Shown: piece after piece, positions 1-13,206 of the stretch | Numbering within the stretch: position 1 is the first letter of the stretch | Layout: every line of letters starts with the position of its first letter | Source of the DNA: Carallia brachiata | Taxonomy: Eukaryota > Streptophyta > Magnoliopsida > Malpighiales > Rhizophoraceae | Reading direction: 5' to 3' | NCBI GenBank assembly: GCA_021464245.1 | Contig: JADCRB010000016.1 | Coordinates: 10,815,122-10,879,121, forward strand | Length of the DNA stretch: 64,000 bases | Made by a program: the position numbers and the translations under genes | The notes under the pieces: model-generated | The model's database searches: none | What the model was told of the DNA's origin: nothing | What the model saw: only the letters and a program-made list of their open reading frames with translations

Positions 1-1012
1 AAAGTTTACGAATTTAATTATATAAATATATTTATTAAAATACATAATTAATTAAATTATTTATTTATTTATTATTTTTTTAAATTTAATTTATTTTTAT
101 AATATAATAATTTAAATTACTATATATTTATCTTGTACCCATTTATATGTATCTATAAAACATTTTCGTTTATTAAATTTAATTGAGTCACCTTACCTGC
201 GTACATTTCGCATTTTGCCAATCCTTTTCTGCGTACAGGGACGGGGCAAATTGCCAGGTTCCTGACAGGTTTTATGTTTTATTATTTTTTAATGTTAAAA
301 AATTAATAAAATATTTTTTTTGATTTATAAATTCTCAAACAATATTTTTTATTGATTGTGGTGGGCCCCGTCGTTGACCGGTCGGAGTTGCACCGTCAAC
401 TGCGATTTTACGATGATGATGCTAACACGTGAAAAATGCATGGCATCGACTGATTGATGACGCTAACATACTTTTTAGACGCCTATCGCGATTTTGGCGA
501 ATGGTCAATGACATAATAAGACGTGCAACAAATTTTATAAAATTCGGAACAACATTGCCTAAATATAAAATAATCATTGTATAATTTATAATTTTTTTTA
601 TTATAAGTCATACGAAATTTATTGTAAATTTTCACTAATTTATTGTATAATATATATATATATATATATTTGTAAAAAGTACCTTTTTGCACACACCATA
701 TTTGTCGGGAGAGTGTCTATTTGGCTCATCCATATATTCAAATAAAAAAAAAAAGAAGCCTTTTATCGATTTTTATTTTTATTATATCAAATTTACCTCT
801 ATCAATTTAATAAAAAATATTTTTGTAACTCTATCGAACTATCATATCAAGTTCACTCAAGTTAGTAGCCTGATCAGTGATATGATATGTTTTTTTGGGT
901 ATTAACCTGGTTCAAGTCTCCACACCGATGTCTTAATATGCTAAAAGTGTTGTATTATGTACACAGTTGTAAAACTCATTAAAATTATGTCGGGATTGAG
1001 ATGTCCACTTAA
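1..1012. other. Intergenic AT-rich DNA, no gene seen
   Basis: Very AT-rich sequence with short frames only and no splice-framed coding stretch. A TA dinucleotide run lies near 649-669. A slightly GC-richer patch at 190-270 and 360-480 has no recognisable product. Confidence 0.6.
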
Positions 1013-1790
1013 ATCTAATAATATTTGAGTGATAAGTTTATATAATACTTAAATAATGACAAAAATGGTATAAATACCGACTTCCACTGACATATATCGT
1101 GAGCAATATACCTACAAAAACTTTTTGGATTGTTTTAAAAAAAAAAAGAACTATCATGAGGGGAACTATTATTATTCTAAGTTAAGGGTTAAGCTAATCA
1201 TGTGCGTACTATTTGATCAGGATGCCAAATAACAAAAAGTTCAGGGGGATTATTCAAGCACGTTAAACTAATTATAAGGAAACAAATCGCAAGAATTTTT
1301 TTATTATATATAGAGCATTTTATACTACATGTGAATAATATTTTATATAACATATAAAAAGTATATGATAAAATAATACAAATTACAAGAAATCATCACT
1401 CGAGTCAAAAAATATTCGGGTGATAAGTTCGCATAATAGTTAAACGATGACGACAATAATATTAATACTTATTTTGATTTACATATATTGTGATCAATAT
1501 ATTTGTAAAACTGTTTTTATTGTTAAAAAAAAAAGGACATCATGACGGGAACTATTATTATTCTAAAGTTAGGGGTTAAGCTAATCATGTGCGTACTATT
1601 TGATCAGGATGCCAAATAACAAAATGTTCACGGGGATTAATCAAGCACATTAAAGTAATTAAAAGGAAATAAATCGCAAGAAACCTTTTCTTATTATATA
1701 TAAAGCGTTTTATACGACAAAAATAATATTTTATATAACATAAAAAAATGTATAATAAAATAAGACAAATCAAGTGAAATCTCTTGTATG
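1013..1790. repeat. Direct tandem duplication, unit about 388 bp
   Basis: Two adjacent copies (about 1013-1400 and 1401-1790) share long stretches, for example the segment beginning GAACTATTATTATTCTAA at 1158 and again at 1549, followed in both by a block ending near ATCAGGATGCCAAATAAC. The copies differ by scattered substitutions and small indels, so the duplication is not recent. No coding frame is shared between them. Confidence 0.8.
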
Positions 1791-2429
1791 TGTTAAAAAA
1801 AAGTCTTCTATCTTGTATAAAATAGTTTTTACACTATATAAATTATGGAAAAAAGTTAAGCGCACAGTGCGGCGTCGTACGAGCAACTAAAAATGCAACC
1901 TATTACTAAAAAAATGTAATTGCATTGATAATTTGTATAAAATTTTTTCAAGAAAATTTTTTTTGAAGTTAAAAACTTTTATTTTTTTAACGAAGATCAT
2001 GTGAGATCTATATTTTTTAATTTTACAGTAATAATTATTTATTTTAAATTTTAATTTTAATTTTTTATATTTTATAAATATAATTATACTAAATTAAAAA
2101 TTAATTACGTTATTAATAGTGTATAGAGCAAATATGCATTTACTGGGTATATATATAAGGGTTCCATTAGGTGGCTATACTATATAGTCATACATTTTTA
2201 TCATACATTCAGTCATTCTACAATAACGTACAAATTTTTTACAACAACATACATATTTTTTATAATAAAAAAATAAACTGTAAATTTTTATTATAAAAAT
2301 TATAATTATTATTACAAAAATTATAAATATTATTATGTAACAAAAACGTATAGCATCATAATATAGCCAACAATATTTTCCTATACGGAAAACCAAGCTC
2401 ATAAATTATTTGCGTTAAAAAGCAGGCGT

Positions 2430-2545
2430 CCAGAAACACGAGAGAATTAGAGGTTCCCATTAATTTACGGTCAGCCATTGGTCCACTCCACAGGTGCCGT
2501 ACACGTACGTCCACGACCAGTTATTAAGTTAGGCTATAAGTATTG
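2430..2545. repeat. MATE-array 5'-flank block, leftmost copy
   Basis: This short block (GGTTCCCATTAATTT, then GTGCCGTACACGTACGTCC) recurs at about 15.83, 25.14, 36.94, 41.30/41.55, 47.61 and 57.78 kb, always upstream of a MATE copy or relic. Its presence left of copy A implies that another array unit once lay, or still lies, to the left. Confidence 0.75.
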
Positions 2546-5500
2546 CAACCTCCAATTTACCACGTTCACGTTCACGTAGTGAAAATATTAAGAAAAAAGA
2601 TAAATATTATAATTTTTTTTACGAAATTTTATGAATAATAATTAAATTCTTAAATTTTAAGATAATATTAAATTTATTTAAAATTTAGTTTTAAAAATTA
2701 AAAATAAAAATACTAAAAGTTCTTTATCACATAAAAAAAAATCAATTCACAAAAAATCGAGAAAAAAAGTCTTTATAGTATATATCACTATTTAAATATT
2801 AATAAATATTTGAGTCCAAGAGTTACGATTAATAATAAATGCTAAATGATTTTACAAACCTTTGTAAGTTTTATATATTATAATAAGAATTTTTTATACA
2901 ATATATGAGAAAGTTTTATAATTTTGTACTTTTTTATTATAAATGTCTTACATGTTATACTAGATATTATTTACATAGTAAAAAATACTTTATACGTAGT
3001 ATAAAAATATTTTACATCTATTTATATACAAAAGCATGAGTCTGTCTAAACTTTTATATATATATATATATATATTTGTAGTTAGATATTTTAATGTGAT
3101 AATTATTAATTTCCTTAATGATGAGATTTATATTTTTGGCAATAATTTTACCATATAATCATTAATGGCATGGTTATTGATTATAATTAATAATTAATCG
3201 TCATTAATGGTATCCTCCATTATGATAAAATAACGGCTAAAAGACAAATAATTAAGGAAAGCTTAATTTGAAAATTTAAATTAGAGAAAGAGTAAAAATC
3301 AATACGTTTAAGAAAAACACACATAATTTAAGTAATGATTTGATGTTTAAATTTATAATCTATTATATGATTTGAAAAATTGAGTGTGTTAAAACCAAAG
3401 TGGACATTAGAAGACAAACCAATTTTTGTAGCTTATATTACCGACAGCAGAATTAAAATAAGATACTAATGATCAAATTGAAAAAAATAATGAAAATAAA
3501 ATAAATGAAAAATAAGATATTATCAGTCTTAATTATAAGAAAAAAAAAGTAACAAAACAAAATATATGCTAATGGTCAAACTTGATAGTAAGGGGCATAA
3601 CTAATAGCCAAGTTATTAATTTCCTTCATTTAATGATATCATCTATTTTCTTATTTGTGCTAATGATTAATGACCGAAAGGAAAATAAGATACTAATAGT
3701 CAAATTGACAAAAGTGACGAAAAAAAAGTAAATACAAAGTAAGATATTGATAGCTCGAATTATAGAAAAGAAAGTTATAGTATACAAATTTATGTTAATG
3801 GTCAAACTGTAATAGTAGGGCATAACGAACAACAAATATTGAATATAACTATATACTTTATGATAAGACAAAAAAGAAAAACCATATACTTTATGATTTT
3901 TAAATATAAAACTAACATTAGTAGAAGAAAATTAAAATTACGTAAAAAAAAATCTATCAGATTGGTTTCCTCGAGCTTGCAATTCTGGGTTACATGTACA
4001 TGTTATATGCAATTATTGCTGTTTTGCTTCATAAGTCCAAGGTAAAACTTATGATTGTAGATTAATTTTAATCATCAGCTCAAGTAAATTCCGAAGAAGA
4101 GTGTGACCTAGTATAATATTGAGGTTATTTCATTGAGATTTCGAGTAAACTCTCATATTTTCAAGTTTAGGTTATCAAAATTGATTCGTAGACCACAAGA
4201 ATAAAGAGATCAACGGGACCACAGAATTGAATTAGGGTGGGTTGAATTTCTTCTTAACAAAAAAAAAAAAAAATTGTACTGTTAGTATTTATGTTATCGT
4301 ATCTATAGGTCGAGGTCAACGTCACTCGTTAAAGTTCACATTCAACTCTTTATAGGAGATACCCACCATCCGAGCACTAATAGATCCAGTACGACTCTGC
4401 CATAGCTCAGTTAGCAATTACCAAATTTTAGATCCGACATCAAAGTATTATTAAATCTTTTAAGTCTAACTATGCCAAAAAAATTATTGGAATAAAATTT
4501 AAACTTAAATTAATTACGTAAAAAACGTAAAATTATTAATAAACTACTGCTAAGGTAGTGGGTGGGTTGAATTCAGGATGGTTTGAATGCGTCTCGGTAG
4601 TTTTTGACACAATTTTTGTCCCTCGCATATCTTACATAGCTCACTTTTTTTTTTGTTTTTTTGGGGTCTCTCATGGTGCACATTTTGTGTGGCGACATTT
4701 TGTCCTTTGCATATGCCTGTCCTCGCATGTTATATGTTTCAAGAGGGAAGCAATTTCCATTGCAATTATCATGATAAGTTTTTTTTTTTGAAAAAAAAAT
4801 TAATTTAAATATGTCAATTATTAAATTTGTGGATCGAAATTAAATATTTACAGTAACTTTGATGTAGTGAAAACTTGCAAATTTTGGGATTTGTTAAAAG
4901 TTTGTGTGTATACGTAAGACATAGGAGCCTCTAATTGAGAAAAAAATCTAGGACATGTAAAAAAAAATTAATACTAGGTTATTCTAAATAGAGTTAACAT
5001 TAAAAAATATCTTGAATTTAACGTGATATTCAAAAATAACTTGAATTTTACGTGAATTTTTATAAATTTAATCTAATTTACAAAAAGTAACAATTTGACA
5101 TTCGCAAAATCTTTTTATACAAATATAGTAATGTCCATTTAATAGGATCTGTCTAATTTGATGACTTAAGAACACATTGTCTTTGATAGAGGTGACAAAC
5201 ATGAGATACACACCTATAATGCTGGCATAAGTGAGTAGATTTCATTGGATTAAGGTAACAACGTGTAAGATTTGTTAAAAAGATTCTAAATAGTAAATTG
5301 TTACTTTTTAAATATGGAGTCAAAATTGTGAAAATATGTATAAAATTCAAAATATTTTTGTATATTAGCACTTTTAAATATGAGATAAATAAATGTATTT
5401 TAGGGGTGTTTGATAGACTTTTTGAGAGTTTTTTTTTGGAAACTTTTAACCTATCAAAAGGAGAACCTTATTATTATTATTATTATTATTATTATTTTGA

Positions 5501-6650
5501 TCGTTAAAATGAGAAAGTAAGGGTAATATCTCACAATCTTATCAGGGAATATTACCCTAATTCTCAGGGTAATTCTAAATTGTTTGGATGGTTATAGTAT
5601 AACTCAGCATTATAAATGAGAGAAATATGATTAGCTCCACCAAATATTCTAGCAACTGTAAAATGTAAGATCTTTACTTTGATAATGTTTGATATTTATC
5701 ACTAGACCACGATGATCATGATTGAATCTTATTAGTTGACTATGAGCTTTTGGCATGCTTTGAAAACTTTTTAGAGCAGCCAGGAATAATTGTCTTGGAC
5801 TTCTTGGCTATGAGTATGATGATCAATATTTATAATAAATTTTTTTAAATTTAATTTTGTAAAAGAATAATTATTTTATTAAAGTAAAAGAAAAACACTT
5901 TACAATACTATGTATTTGCAATTGATGCATAATTATTTACATGTGTTTGTTAATTTAATTTAATTTAATTTTTTAAGTATAGCAACATGTTTTTTTTTAA
6001 ACAGTAAAAAAAATTCATTATTGCTGGATTAGTTATCGCATCTGTGGGTTAACGTTGGAATAATTCTTGTTTGAATACCTCGCTCAATCATCTCTATAAG
6101 ACAGACTTACTACCGAAATATGATAAGTATGAAAGAATATCCTCTATAATTGACTGCAGTGTTAACTAATTAGAAATCAAATGAAACACTTTTAACATAA
6201 ATTCTAAAAAATTGGACTAACATAACTAAGCAAACTCGAACTCAAATTATAAAAGAAAAATGTCTGTAGATGACTACTAAACTATTGACTTTGGTGGTGC
6301 AGTAACTTGCTCCAATTTAGTAAATTCAACTATTAAACATTATTGGGAAGCATTTCATATGAAAAAAATGTTCATTACAAGGACGCTGTGAAGGTGACAT
6401 GTCCCAAACAGGAGCCCGCTTTGCATTGGCACGAGTCTCGAATTGTGTCTCCGAAGAGATAATTGTTTTTTGAGCATTCTCCAAAGACATAATTGTTTTT
6501 TTTTTTTGGACATGATCCAAAGACATAATTGTTGATGTAGTAGAGTTGGCCTGTCTGGCTCTAGGTACAGGCATGGCTTAAATGGCTGGCTATCAGCCTC
6601 TAGGGGTCATGCTACTAACCATAATGTATGTTTTCATGGAAAACTTCCCC
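2546..6650. other. Intergenic AT-rich DNA with simple repeats
   Basis: No supportable gene. Contains a TA run at about 3056-3074 and a TTA microsatellite at about 5468-5498. A related 20-30 bp motif (CCAAAGACATAATTGTT and a variant) occurs three times at 6452-6540, separated by poly(T). Frames are short and lack protein-like composition. Confidence 0.55.
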
Positions 6651-6654
6651 GGAG

Positions 6655-7195
6655 AAGCTGAGTGACAATTGAGTTGTTCTTCTGACTTCTGAGACATGAC
6701 CGGCAAAACCCCTTTACATTTTTTTTTTCTGTTTTTTTAATTAATTTCAATTAAAATTTAAATTTGACCCTTTTAATTTACGAGACAATTTCAGTATTAG
6801 TAAAAACCCTTCCGCATTTGCGTCCAACCGTGGGGTTGAAAAAAGACAGTTGAGTGACAATTGAGTTGTCCTTTCTACTAAGAGATGACAGGCTCCTCTT
6901 AAACAAAAGCCCCTCAACTTTTCTTTTTCTTTTGTTTTCTTCATTATTCGAGTTAAAACCTAAATTCGAAATCTTTAATTTAAGAAACTACCCAAATACT
7001 TGTAAAAACCCCTCTATTTATGCCTCCAAATTTGTGTTTGAGAAAAGACCGCGGTACCACAGGCTCCTCTTAAGCAAAAGTCCCACAACTTTTTTTTAAT
7101 TAATTAATTTTAATTAAAATTTAAATTCAAAATTGTAGGAGTCGACTTAATTGTCAGTAAAAGACTCTCTACTTTGCCTCCAAATTTAGTTTAGC
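6655..7195. repeat. Three-copy degenerate tandem repeat, period about 150-195 bp
   Basis: Copies start near 6658, 6851 and 7046. Copies 1 and 2 share GTGACAATTGAGTTGT. Copies 2 and 3 share CAGGCTCCTCTTAA followed by CAAAAG and a poly(T) tract. All three contain a TTAATTAATT/AAATTTAAATT stretch and copies 2 and 3 end in GCCTCCAAATTT. Non-coding minisatellite-like array of unknown role. Confidence 0.75.
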
Positions 7196-7199
7196 CTTT

Positions 7200-8380
7200 T
7201 AGAAAATTGTTAAAATTATAAATTATAAATAAATTTAATGTTTAAATTAAAAATACAGACAAATAAAACACAAAACAAATAAATTATAAATAATTTAATA
7301 CTTTTAACTCAAAATAATTTTATAATTTGTACACGTGCTTCAAATGTTTGAAAAAATTTTCTCCGTCAATCAAAATTGATTCACGACTCAAATCTGCTTA
7401 AATAAATCAGAATGAACAAACCTGAAGTATAATGTGCCAACATCATATCGTAAAATTTAGAACCGACCGACAAATTGTTTGCAGTTCTTCTTTGATATTG
7501 CAGTTGTTCAGTAGCCATTAAATACCAAATTAACTTTGTTTCGAGTCATCATCTCACATCATTACAACAGAAGTGTATAGAGAAAGGGAAAAAAAAAATC
7601 TCGTGGTGACTTGAATTTAAAATTCAATTTTGGTGGACAAAATAAAAGAGCAGAGTCAAATTGTGGCCACCGACAAAATGTTGTATAAGCAGGCATTATG
7701 GGCAAAACTGTCTATGAAATATTTGCATTATAGTTATCGGTTTGGAAATAATGTAAGAGCTGTTATTGACAATTTAAAAGCGGCATTTTGAGCAAATCTA
7801 TGACTTTAACGTTGCATCAAGACTCGTCTAATATCAGGCGAAGGCTCGTGAGACCATTGGAGGTAGTGAAATAGAACTACGGTCATGTTTCAAAAGAGAA
7901 CTGTAAATACTTCTTAGATTATAGCACCATAACATCTTAATACTTCACAGATGGTATAGGAACAGACATGGCACGTAAGTTGCTAATCATACAAAAATTC
8001 AATTAGTGAAAAATAACAATTTATTAAACTTTGAATGTCTTTTCAATTCTGGCACCAACTTTTATTATATTTTCAACAATAGCATACCATAACTCGTACA
8101 TCTAAATCTCCATTAATCTGGTGATAAATTCTAATGAGTTGAACGAGAATTTTTTTCAATTCAAATTCTATGAATTTCAAAGTTCTCATACCGAATGACC
8201 AACATTACCATAGTTGTAGCTTCTCTAGCAACCAAACAACAAGTGAGATACTAAATCCATCTCTTCACTTAAATATGGAAAAATGCCAAATTCATCTGCA
8301 AATATGTTTGGCCTATTACCTGTAAGTTCTGACACTTACTTAGGAACACCAAAAATGCACCAAAACAGCTTTGAAGTCTA
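7200..8380. repeat. Conserved 3' flank of MATE unit A
   Basis: Downstream of the gene (the genes run right to left). Homologous blocks lie next to each other copy at about 17.80-19.3, 29.64-30.9, 38.40-39.6 and 49.23-51.5 kb, recognisable by TTAGAAAATTGT, TTTGTACATGTGCTTC-like and GCAGGCATTGTGGCC-like motifs. Frames are not conserved between copies, so I read it as 3'-UTR and downstream spacer rather than a gene. Confidence 0.7.
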
Positions 8381-8734
8381 GCATCTTCTCTGTTATGTTC
8401 TTAAAAATCTGTACAGATCATCATTAACTCGCATACGAGCTATAGTTACATGCAAATAAATATGAGTTATTTCTATCATGCACAAACTTATAGTTTGTAT
8501 TTAGTAATGAAAACAAGAAGATAACTAAATGCCTGCTTTTTCCCGTTAGTTTTTCAGGTGACTATAATTAATACAATAATTTGAATAAATGTTCCTATCA
8601 ACATCCCAACCAAACACCTTGTATAAAATTTTTATGAAAAAGTAACATGAGGCCATGGAAGAATCTAAACGTACAATTTGAAATGTGTATGCAAATGATC
8701 AAGCCATTCAGAAGAGATTTCCTATGGAAAAGGA

Positions 8735-8780
8735 AGAGCAAAAAACTTACTTTTTTTTTTTATCAGAGCAAAAAACTTAC
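8735..8780 (-). repeat. Micro-insertion with 16-bp target duplication at exon 6 donor of copy A
   Basis: AGAGCAAAAAACTTAC occurs at 8735-8750 and again at 8765-8780, separated by 14 nt of poly(T) plus TATC. Paralogs carry the site once. On the minus strand this is GATA plus poly(A) between long direct repeats, as expected for an extremely 5'-truncated retroposon. It duplicates the exon 6 splice donor. Confidence 0.7.
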
Positions 8781-10255
8781 TTTGGCATGCATGTTTGCAA
8801 CATAACCAAGAATAACCACAATTGGGATCCCAACTAGGTAGTAGCAAGCTATATTAACGTATGCTACAATGCTCTGCCGTCCAGCTCCAACAGCGACCCC
8901 TATGTTGAAGTAACAATCAAAGTTGTTACATTCTTTTTATAACAGACAAAATTTTTAATTGACGCTTAAACATATATGCTTCCAATGTGATTAGTCTTAC
9001 GATATATAGAAGAATTAAGAAGATTACCAGAAAGTACTGGTTGTACGCTGTTCATGAGTATGGAAAAGGCCAACAGTGGCCTAAGATATGCAACTGCATT
9101 GACTACTTTCTTACTTTCAGTAAAGATGTATGCAAGCTTCCCTCGGAGAAACAGTAAGACAAGAAATAGCACAAAGCCAATGGCCAACGATGTAACAACC
9201 ACCGCCGCTCCCAAGTTCATTTGATACTCTCACACTGCAAGTTTTCAGTCAGAACATTGAACATATCCAAATATAGATTCTGCTATCTTATTGATAAGAG
9301 GGATGTGTTTTTACCTTGCAGCAGCCATGAATCCAAGGGATATCATCTATTCCCACCCATTGATGTTGATGCTGCAGACATGAACAAGTTAAACTGTTCA
9401 TCTTTCATAAAAATTTTCAGTCCATTGAAAATGAGATGACTGTAGCGAAAGAATTACCAAATAGCAAGGGCATCGTGGCAATTTCTGCATTTTTCAAGTG
9501 GCCTGTCAAAAGAACCAGAATGGAATTGTACCAAAACTCGAGGCTGTCACGCAACAACAACTTCTACTTAGAGTATCGAGATAAATGTATTAGAACCTTA
9601 AAAAATTAAAGTGCCAGGGAACTTGGAGCTCCAAAATTCTCACTGTGCAGAATGACAAATATTGGCAATGGCTAAAGAAAATATGAGAAAAAGAAAAATA
9701 TGTTTCTAAATGTAGCATGATAAAATGTCTTGGTCAAAGCATGAACGCAGAGTTTTCCACCCAGAACACTCTTTTGTATACAGATATTCTTTAGGATATC
9801 TGTTTGCCTGGTTATGTAATCACAGTAATTGAGCTCCATTACAATGTTCAAGCTCAGCATAGCTGGAAAGCGTATCTGTTTAATGTCCTCAGCCTAATTA
9901 AATCTGTCCAACTAACCAAGCGGGCAACCCAGGAAAATTTGAGATTCAGGATGACTTATAACAATCTGTTAGATGCACTTTTCGAGAAGTAAAGGCCATT
10001 GTTAGTAAAAACAATGACTCTGCCAATATTTCATAGTTTTGGTCCTTAACAAACTGTTATGCAAATGGTTCAGGTAAAGGCCAAAAGGTTAAGAAATTGA
10101 CTCTTACCAAAGCATAACCCCAGAAGACAAAGAAAGCTTGATAAATGGCAAGAGATTCTTGAAGGCTAGCATTGAGAAGCCTTCCACGTTTCGCGGCAAC
10201 TTTCACATGTAACAAACAAAAGCTGACCCACATTCGGAATCCAGAATGCCAAAAT

Positions 10256-12080
10256 GGCGAACCCCTCCAAAGCTGAACAGTTTTTCTTCGACATTTTAAT
10301 TGACATATTTTTCCTGGAGATGTGCTATTTGAAGCCCAATATTTGGGCCTTGGGGATCCTCGATTTGCAGCCAGAGATGAGTATGTGCAATTGGGTTGCA
10401 TGAAACGTTTTCGACGCTCAATGCCTTCTGTGGGACTACCCCGTACTGGCCGGTTATTATCTGCTGCATTTGACAAAAAGTTTGACTTAATCCAAAACCT
10501 ATTTGGAAACAAAGAAAAGAAATGTGGTGGATATCAATTAAACTCTATTAATTATGACCATGAGCATTAGCTTAATTAATCGAGAGTATAATTGAAAATT
10601 CGACATCTATCTGGACTCTTCCAAGATAAAAAAAAAAACAAAAAAGAAAATCAATTAATCACTATTGATAATAGGCTTTCGAATGTAACGGTGGACCTTT
10701 TCAAGAACAATTGATTAATTTTTCAAACCCTGTTCTTTCATCTCTATGGGCTGCTGATGGGGCATAAACATTCACTTTTTGTTAATTAGATTTCGACCGG
10801 TTCCCGCTAGTTGCAAATTAAACCAAGAACCTGCCTTCTTTATCTGCAATCACTTGAAAGAAGAATAATCATTTGGATGGTGACACTTAACTTGGTTTTG
10901 GGTTTGCTCTCCAAAGAAACTAGGTGTCGATAGTTCACTTGCACGTAGAAGAATGTAAGATATTATCTTTACTTTTTCATTTTTTTTAAAAAAAAGAGAT
11001 TTTTCAAACACTCGAATGAAAATTAACAAAGAAAAAAAAAACCTAATAAAAGATAGAAAATTAAAATCAGACTATGCGGTAGTATCTGACAGCATGCTTC
11101 TCAGACTATCCCTTTCAGCTACTACGCACACTCTCCTGATCCGAGCTTATCACCAGCTTCACTTTCCAAACCCCACTTCTGTTATACCTCGGAAACACCT
11201 TGGCCTCCGTTGATCGCTTTAGTATCCTCTGGTTATCAAACGGCATGCGGTAAGGTGCAATTTTAGACGATGAACGAGAACTCGTGTTGTCGCCGTGGGG
11301 CTGGTTCGAACAGTTCATAATATTCTGGTTGGCGAGGAATTCAGTTTTCTTGTTGGTTTGACGAGAGGTTCCTGAGAGCATTGGTCTCGGCTGCGGTAGA
11401 TGGCGTGTCCTTGAGACTCGCTGGTTATGCACTGCGCTGTGATGGGTGCATTGACCTCCACGATGCCTCCGTTTGTTGTCCCTACTTTGATTTTTCTTCA
11501 ACTTCCATTTTAAACTCTTTGAAGACGCAGTTGCCCACATATTCCCCCTGCAAGACGTAAACTTTCTCGTTAATTTTGTCTTCCTTTTCTAGTCGACGGT
11601 GGTTACAACTGCGGCGGCAGCGAGAAGAAGACTGCGGCCAGATAGTGGAATGATGGGAATAGCCAGAGGAGATACTTGTGAGAAATTTATTGATTGTGGG
11701 ATAATCTTTGAATTCGTGAACTTTTTTTTTTTTTAAATAAATTTTAATATATAAGTCATCACAATAATAAATTTAAAATAAAAATTTACTTAATTAACAC
11801 CTTTATTTAATTTTTTTTAAAAAATTTATTATCTAAACATTAAACATTAATAGACGTGAGCACGATGAGCCACCCGTTACATCTATAACATTTTATTGCT
11901 ATAATCTATGCACGATTTAATTTGTGTCCCGGAGGATTAAATTCGGTCAAAGGGAGATGGGCAATTTACCATCTGGAAGCCGTACGTCATTCTTCTGTAC
12001 ATTTGTGGTTTTTTTTTCTGTCAAAAACATTAATAAAAAGAGCTTCATTTTAGACGTCTTTTAGCTTGTTTTTTAATCTA
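10256..12080. other. Foreign filler replacing 5' half of exon 2 and intron 1 of copy A
   Basis: Homology to the paralogs stops at 10255, inside exon 2 (after CCAAAAT), and resumes at about 12081 inside intron 1 (AATCAATGCCTAGCATGCA). The ~1.83 kb between is unrelated to the other units. It contains locally GC-richer, gene-like pieces: an open plus-strand frame of 83 codons at about 10322-10570 (LFEAQYLGLGDPRF and RRSMPSVGLPRTGRLL; product not recognised) and a minus-strand fragment at 11115-11540. No terminal repeat or clear target duplication was found, so this looks like a replacement or capture rather than a simple insertion. Confidence 0.75.
11050..11540 (-). pseudogene. Possible PADRE/DUF4228-type gene fragment
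   Basis: Lies inside the filler of copy A. A 141-residue minus-strand frame (11540-11115) is Arg/Ser/Asn-rich and ends with SGVWKVKLVISSDQ followed by ESVR. This resembles the C-terminal KVKLVI-(S/D)-x-(E/D)QL...ESVR region of plant PADRE (DUF4228) proteins, but the helix between the two motifs is missing. Shifting frame after ESVR gives VVAERDSLRSMLSDTTA and then a stop, consistent with a frameshifted relic. The family assignment is from memory of the motif and is tentative; no start or promoter was seen. Confidence 0.3.
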
Positions 12081-12481
12081 GAATCAATGCCTAGCATGCA
12101 CAAACAAGTAAATGCATGTAAGCGGTTGAGTTGAACTCAGGGGACGTCGAGAAACTATGCAATTCAAAAGCTCCGGCCATTCAGTGAGGCCTCAGGAATG
12201 GACCACATTTAAAGTCTTAAAAAAAAGGTAAAACAAAAAGAAACAGAGAATCAAAAGACAAGAAAGAAAGAAGCAAAGTGGTTACCTGCATGCTACTGCA
12301 GAATCTTGTGATAACAGAAAAAACAAGTAACTATGCAGCCAGCTGAGTAGACCCAATATGACCAATAAACGTTTGGCCGATTACATTAATCCCAAAAGTG
12401 GAGAACCTAGCAAAAATAGCAGGACCAGCTCCAATCCACAACTTCTTGGTCTCACTCCATAGCTTGTCCTTGAGCTTCATA

Positions 12482-13206
12482 CAGGGACGAAGGGAGCTTG
12501 GGGCAAGGGGGGCAATTGCCCCCTTAGCCCCCATGATTTAAACTAATTTTATATTATAAAATTAAGTCCCCCCCCCCCCCCCCCCCCGGGTTGTTTAGAT
12601 AGTTTGTTCCTCATTGTGTGCTAGGTTGCCCACATACTATATTTCTCAAAGTTTGCCTCTTATTATTCGGATTGTTTGAACCCTCTTTTGTGTTAGTCTA
12701 CCCACGTATTATCTCTCGCAAAGCATTTCTTTTTTTTTTTTTTTTTGCCTTTTTTTCAAACTTTCAGTGCATAAAGGACAAAAAAAAAATATAAGTCTTT
12801 TGTTTTTTTATAACCACAAATAAATGCACACAGAATGCATAAAAAAAATTTAATAAGAATAGTAAATAGGCTGACTTCTTTCTTTACGAGACCCTTGCTT
12901 TAGACTCTTTTGCCATCATCTCTAATTTGATAGGTAGGAATACAAAACGTTTCTAAAGAAATAAGTTTGGAAACACCCAAAAAAAAAAGAACTTTCAGAT
13001 TATTCTCCATCATATATTTTTTAGTTTTCTCTATATATTTTTCAGATTATTCTCCCAGAAAAAAACTTGCAAATCAGTCTGAAAACACCACAAAAATGTC
13101 TCTAAGTGGTTGATATTATTTTTCAATTTTCTATATATATTATTTACTATATTATTAGATATATAAATTTGCCCTCTCTCAAAAAATTTTCTGACTTCGC
13201 TCCTGC
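12482..13206. mobile_element. hAT-like non-autonomous element inside exon 1 of copy A (725 bp)
   Basis: Interrupts exon 1 of copy A between codons aligning with EEE and KLKDKLW of the paralogs. GCTTCATA flanks it on both sides (12474-12481 and 13207-13214); paralogs have GCTTCAGA once. Termini are CAGGGACGAAG and, inverted, CAGGAGCGAAG (9 of 11 identical), with one extra C at the right end, so an 8- or 9-bp duplication is possible. The interior has no transposase frame. It holds a run of 20 C at 12568-12587 and a poly(T) tract near 12728-12746. Confidence 0.85.

Noticed and set aside
10057..10512. 151-codon minus-strand open frame overlapping exon 2 of copy A
   Set aside because: It is a chimera of filler DNA and exon 2 read in the wrong frame; the MATE frame here is shifted by the 1-nt deletion.
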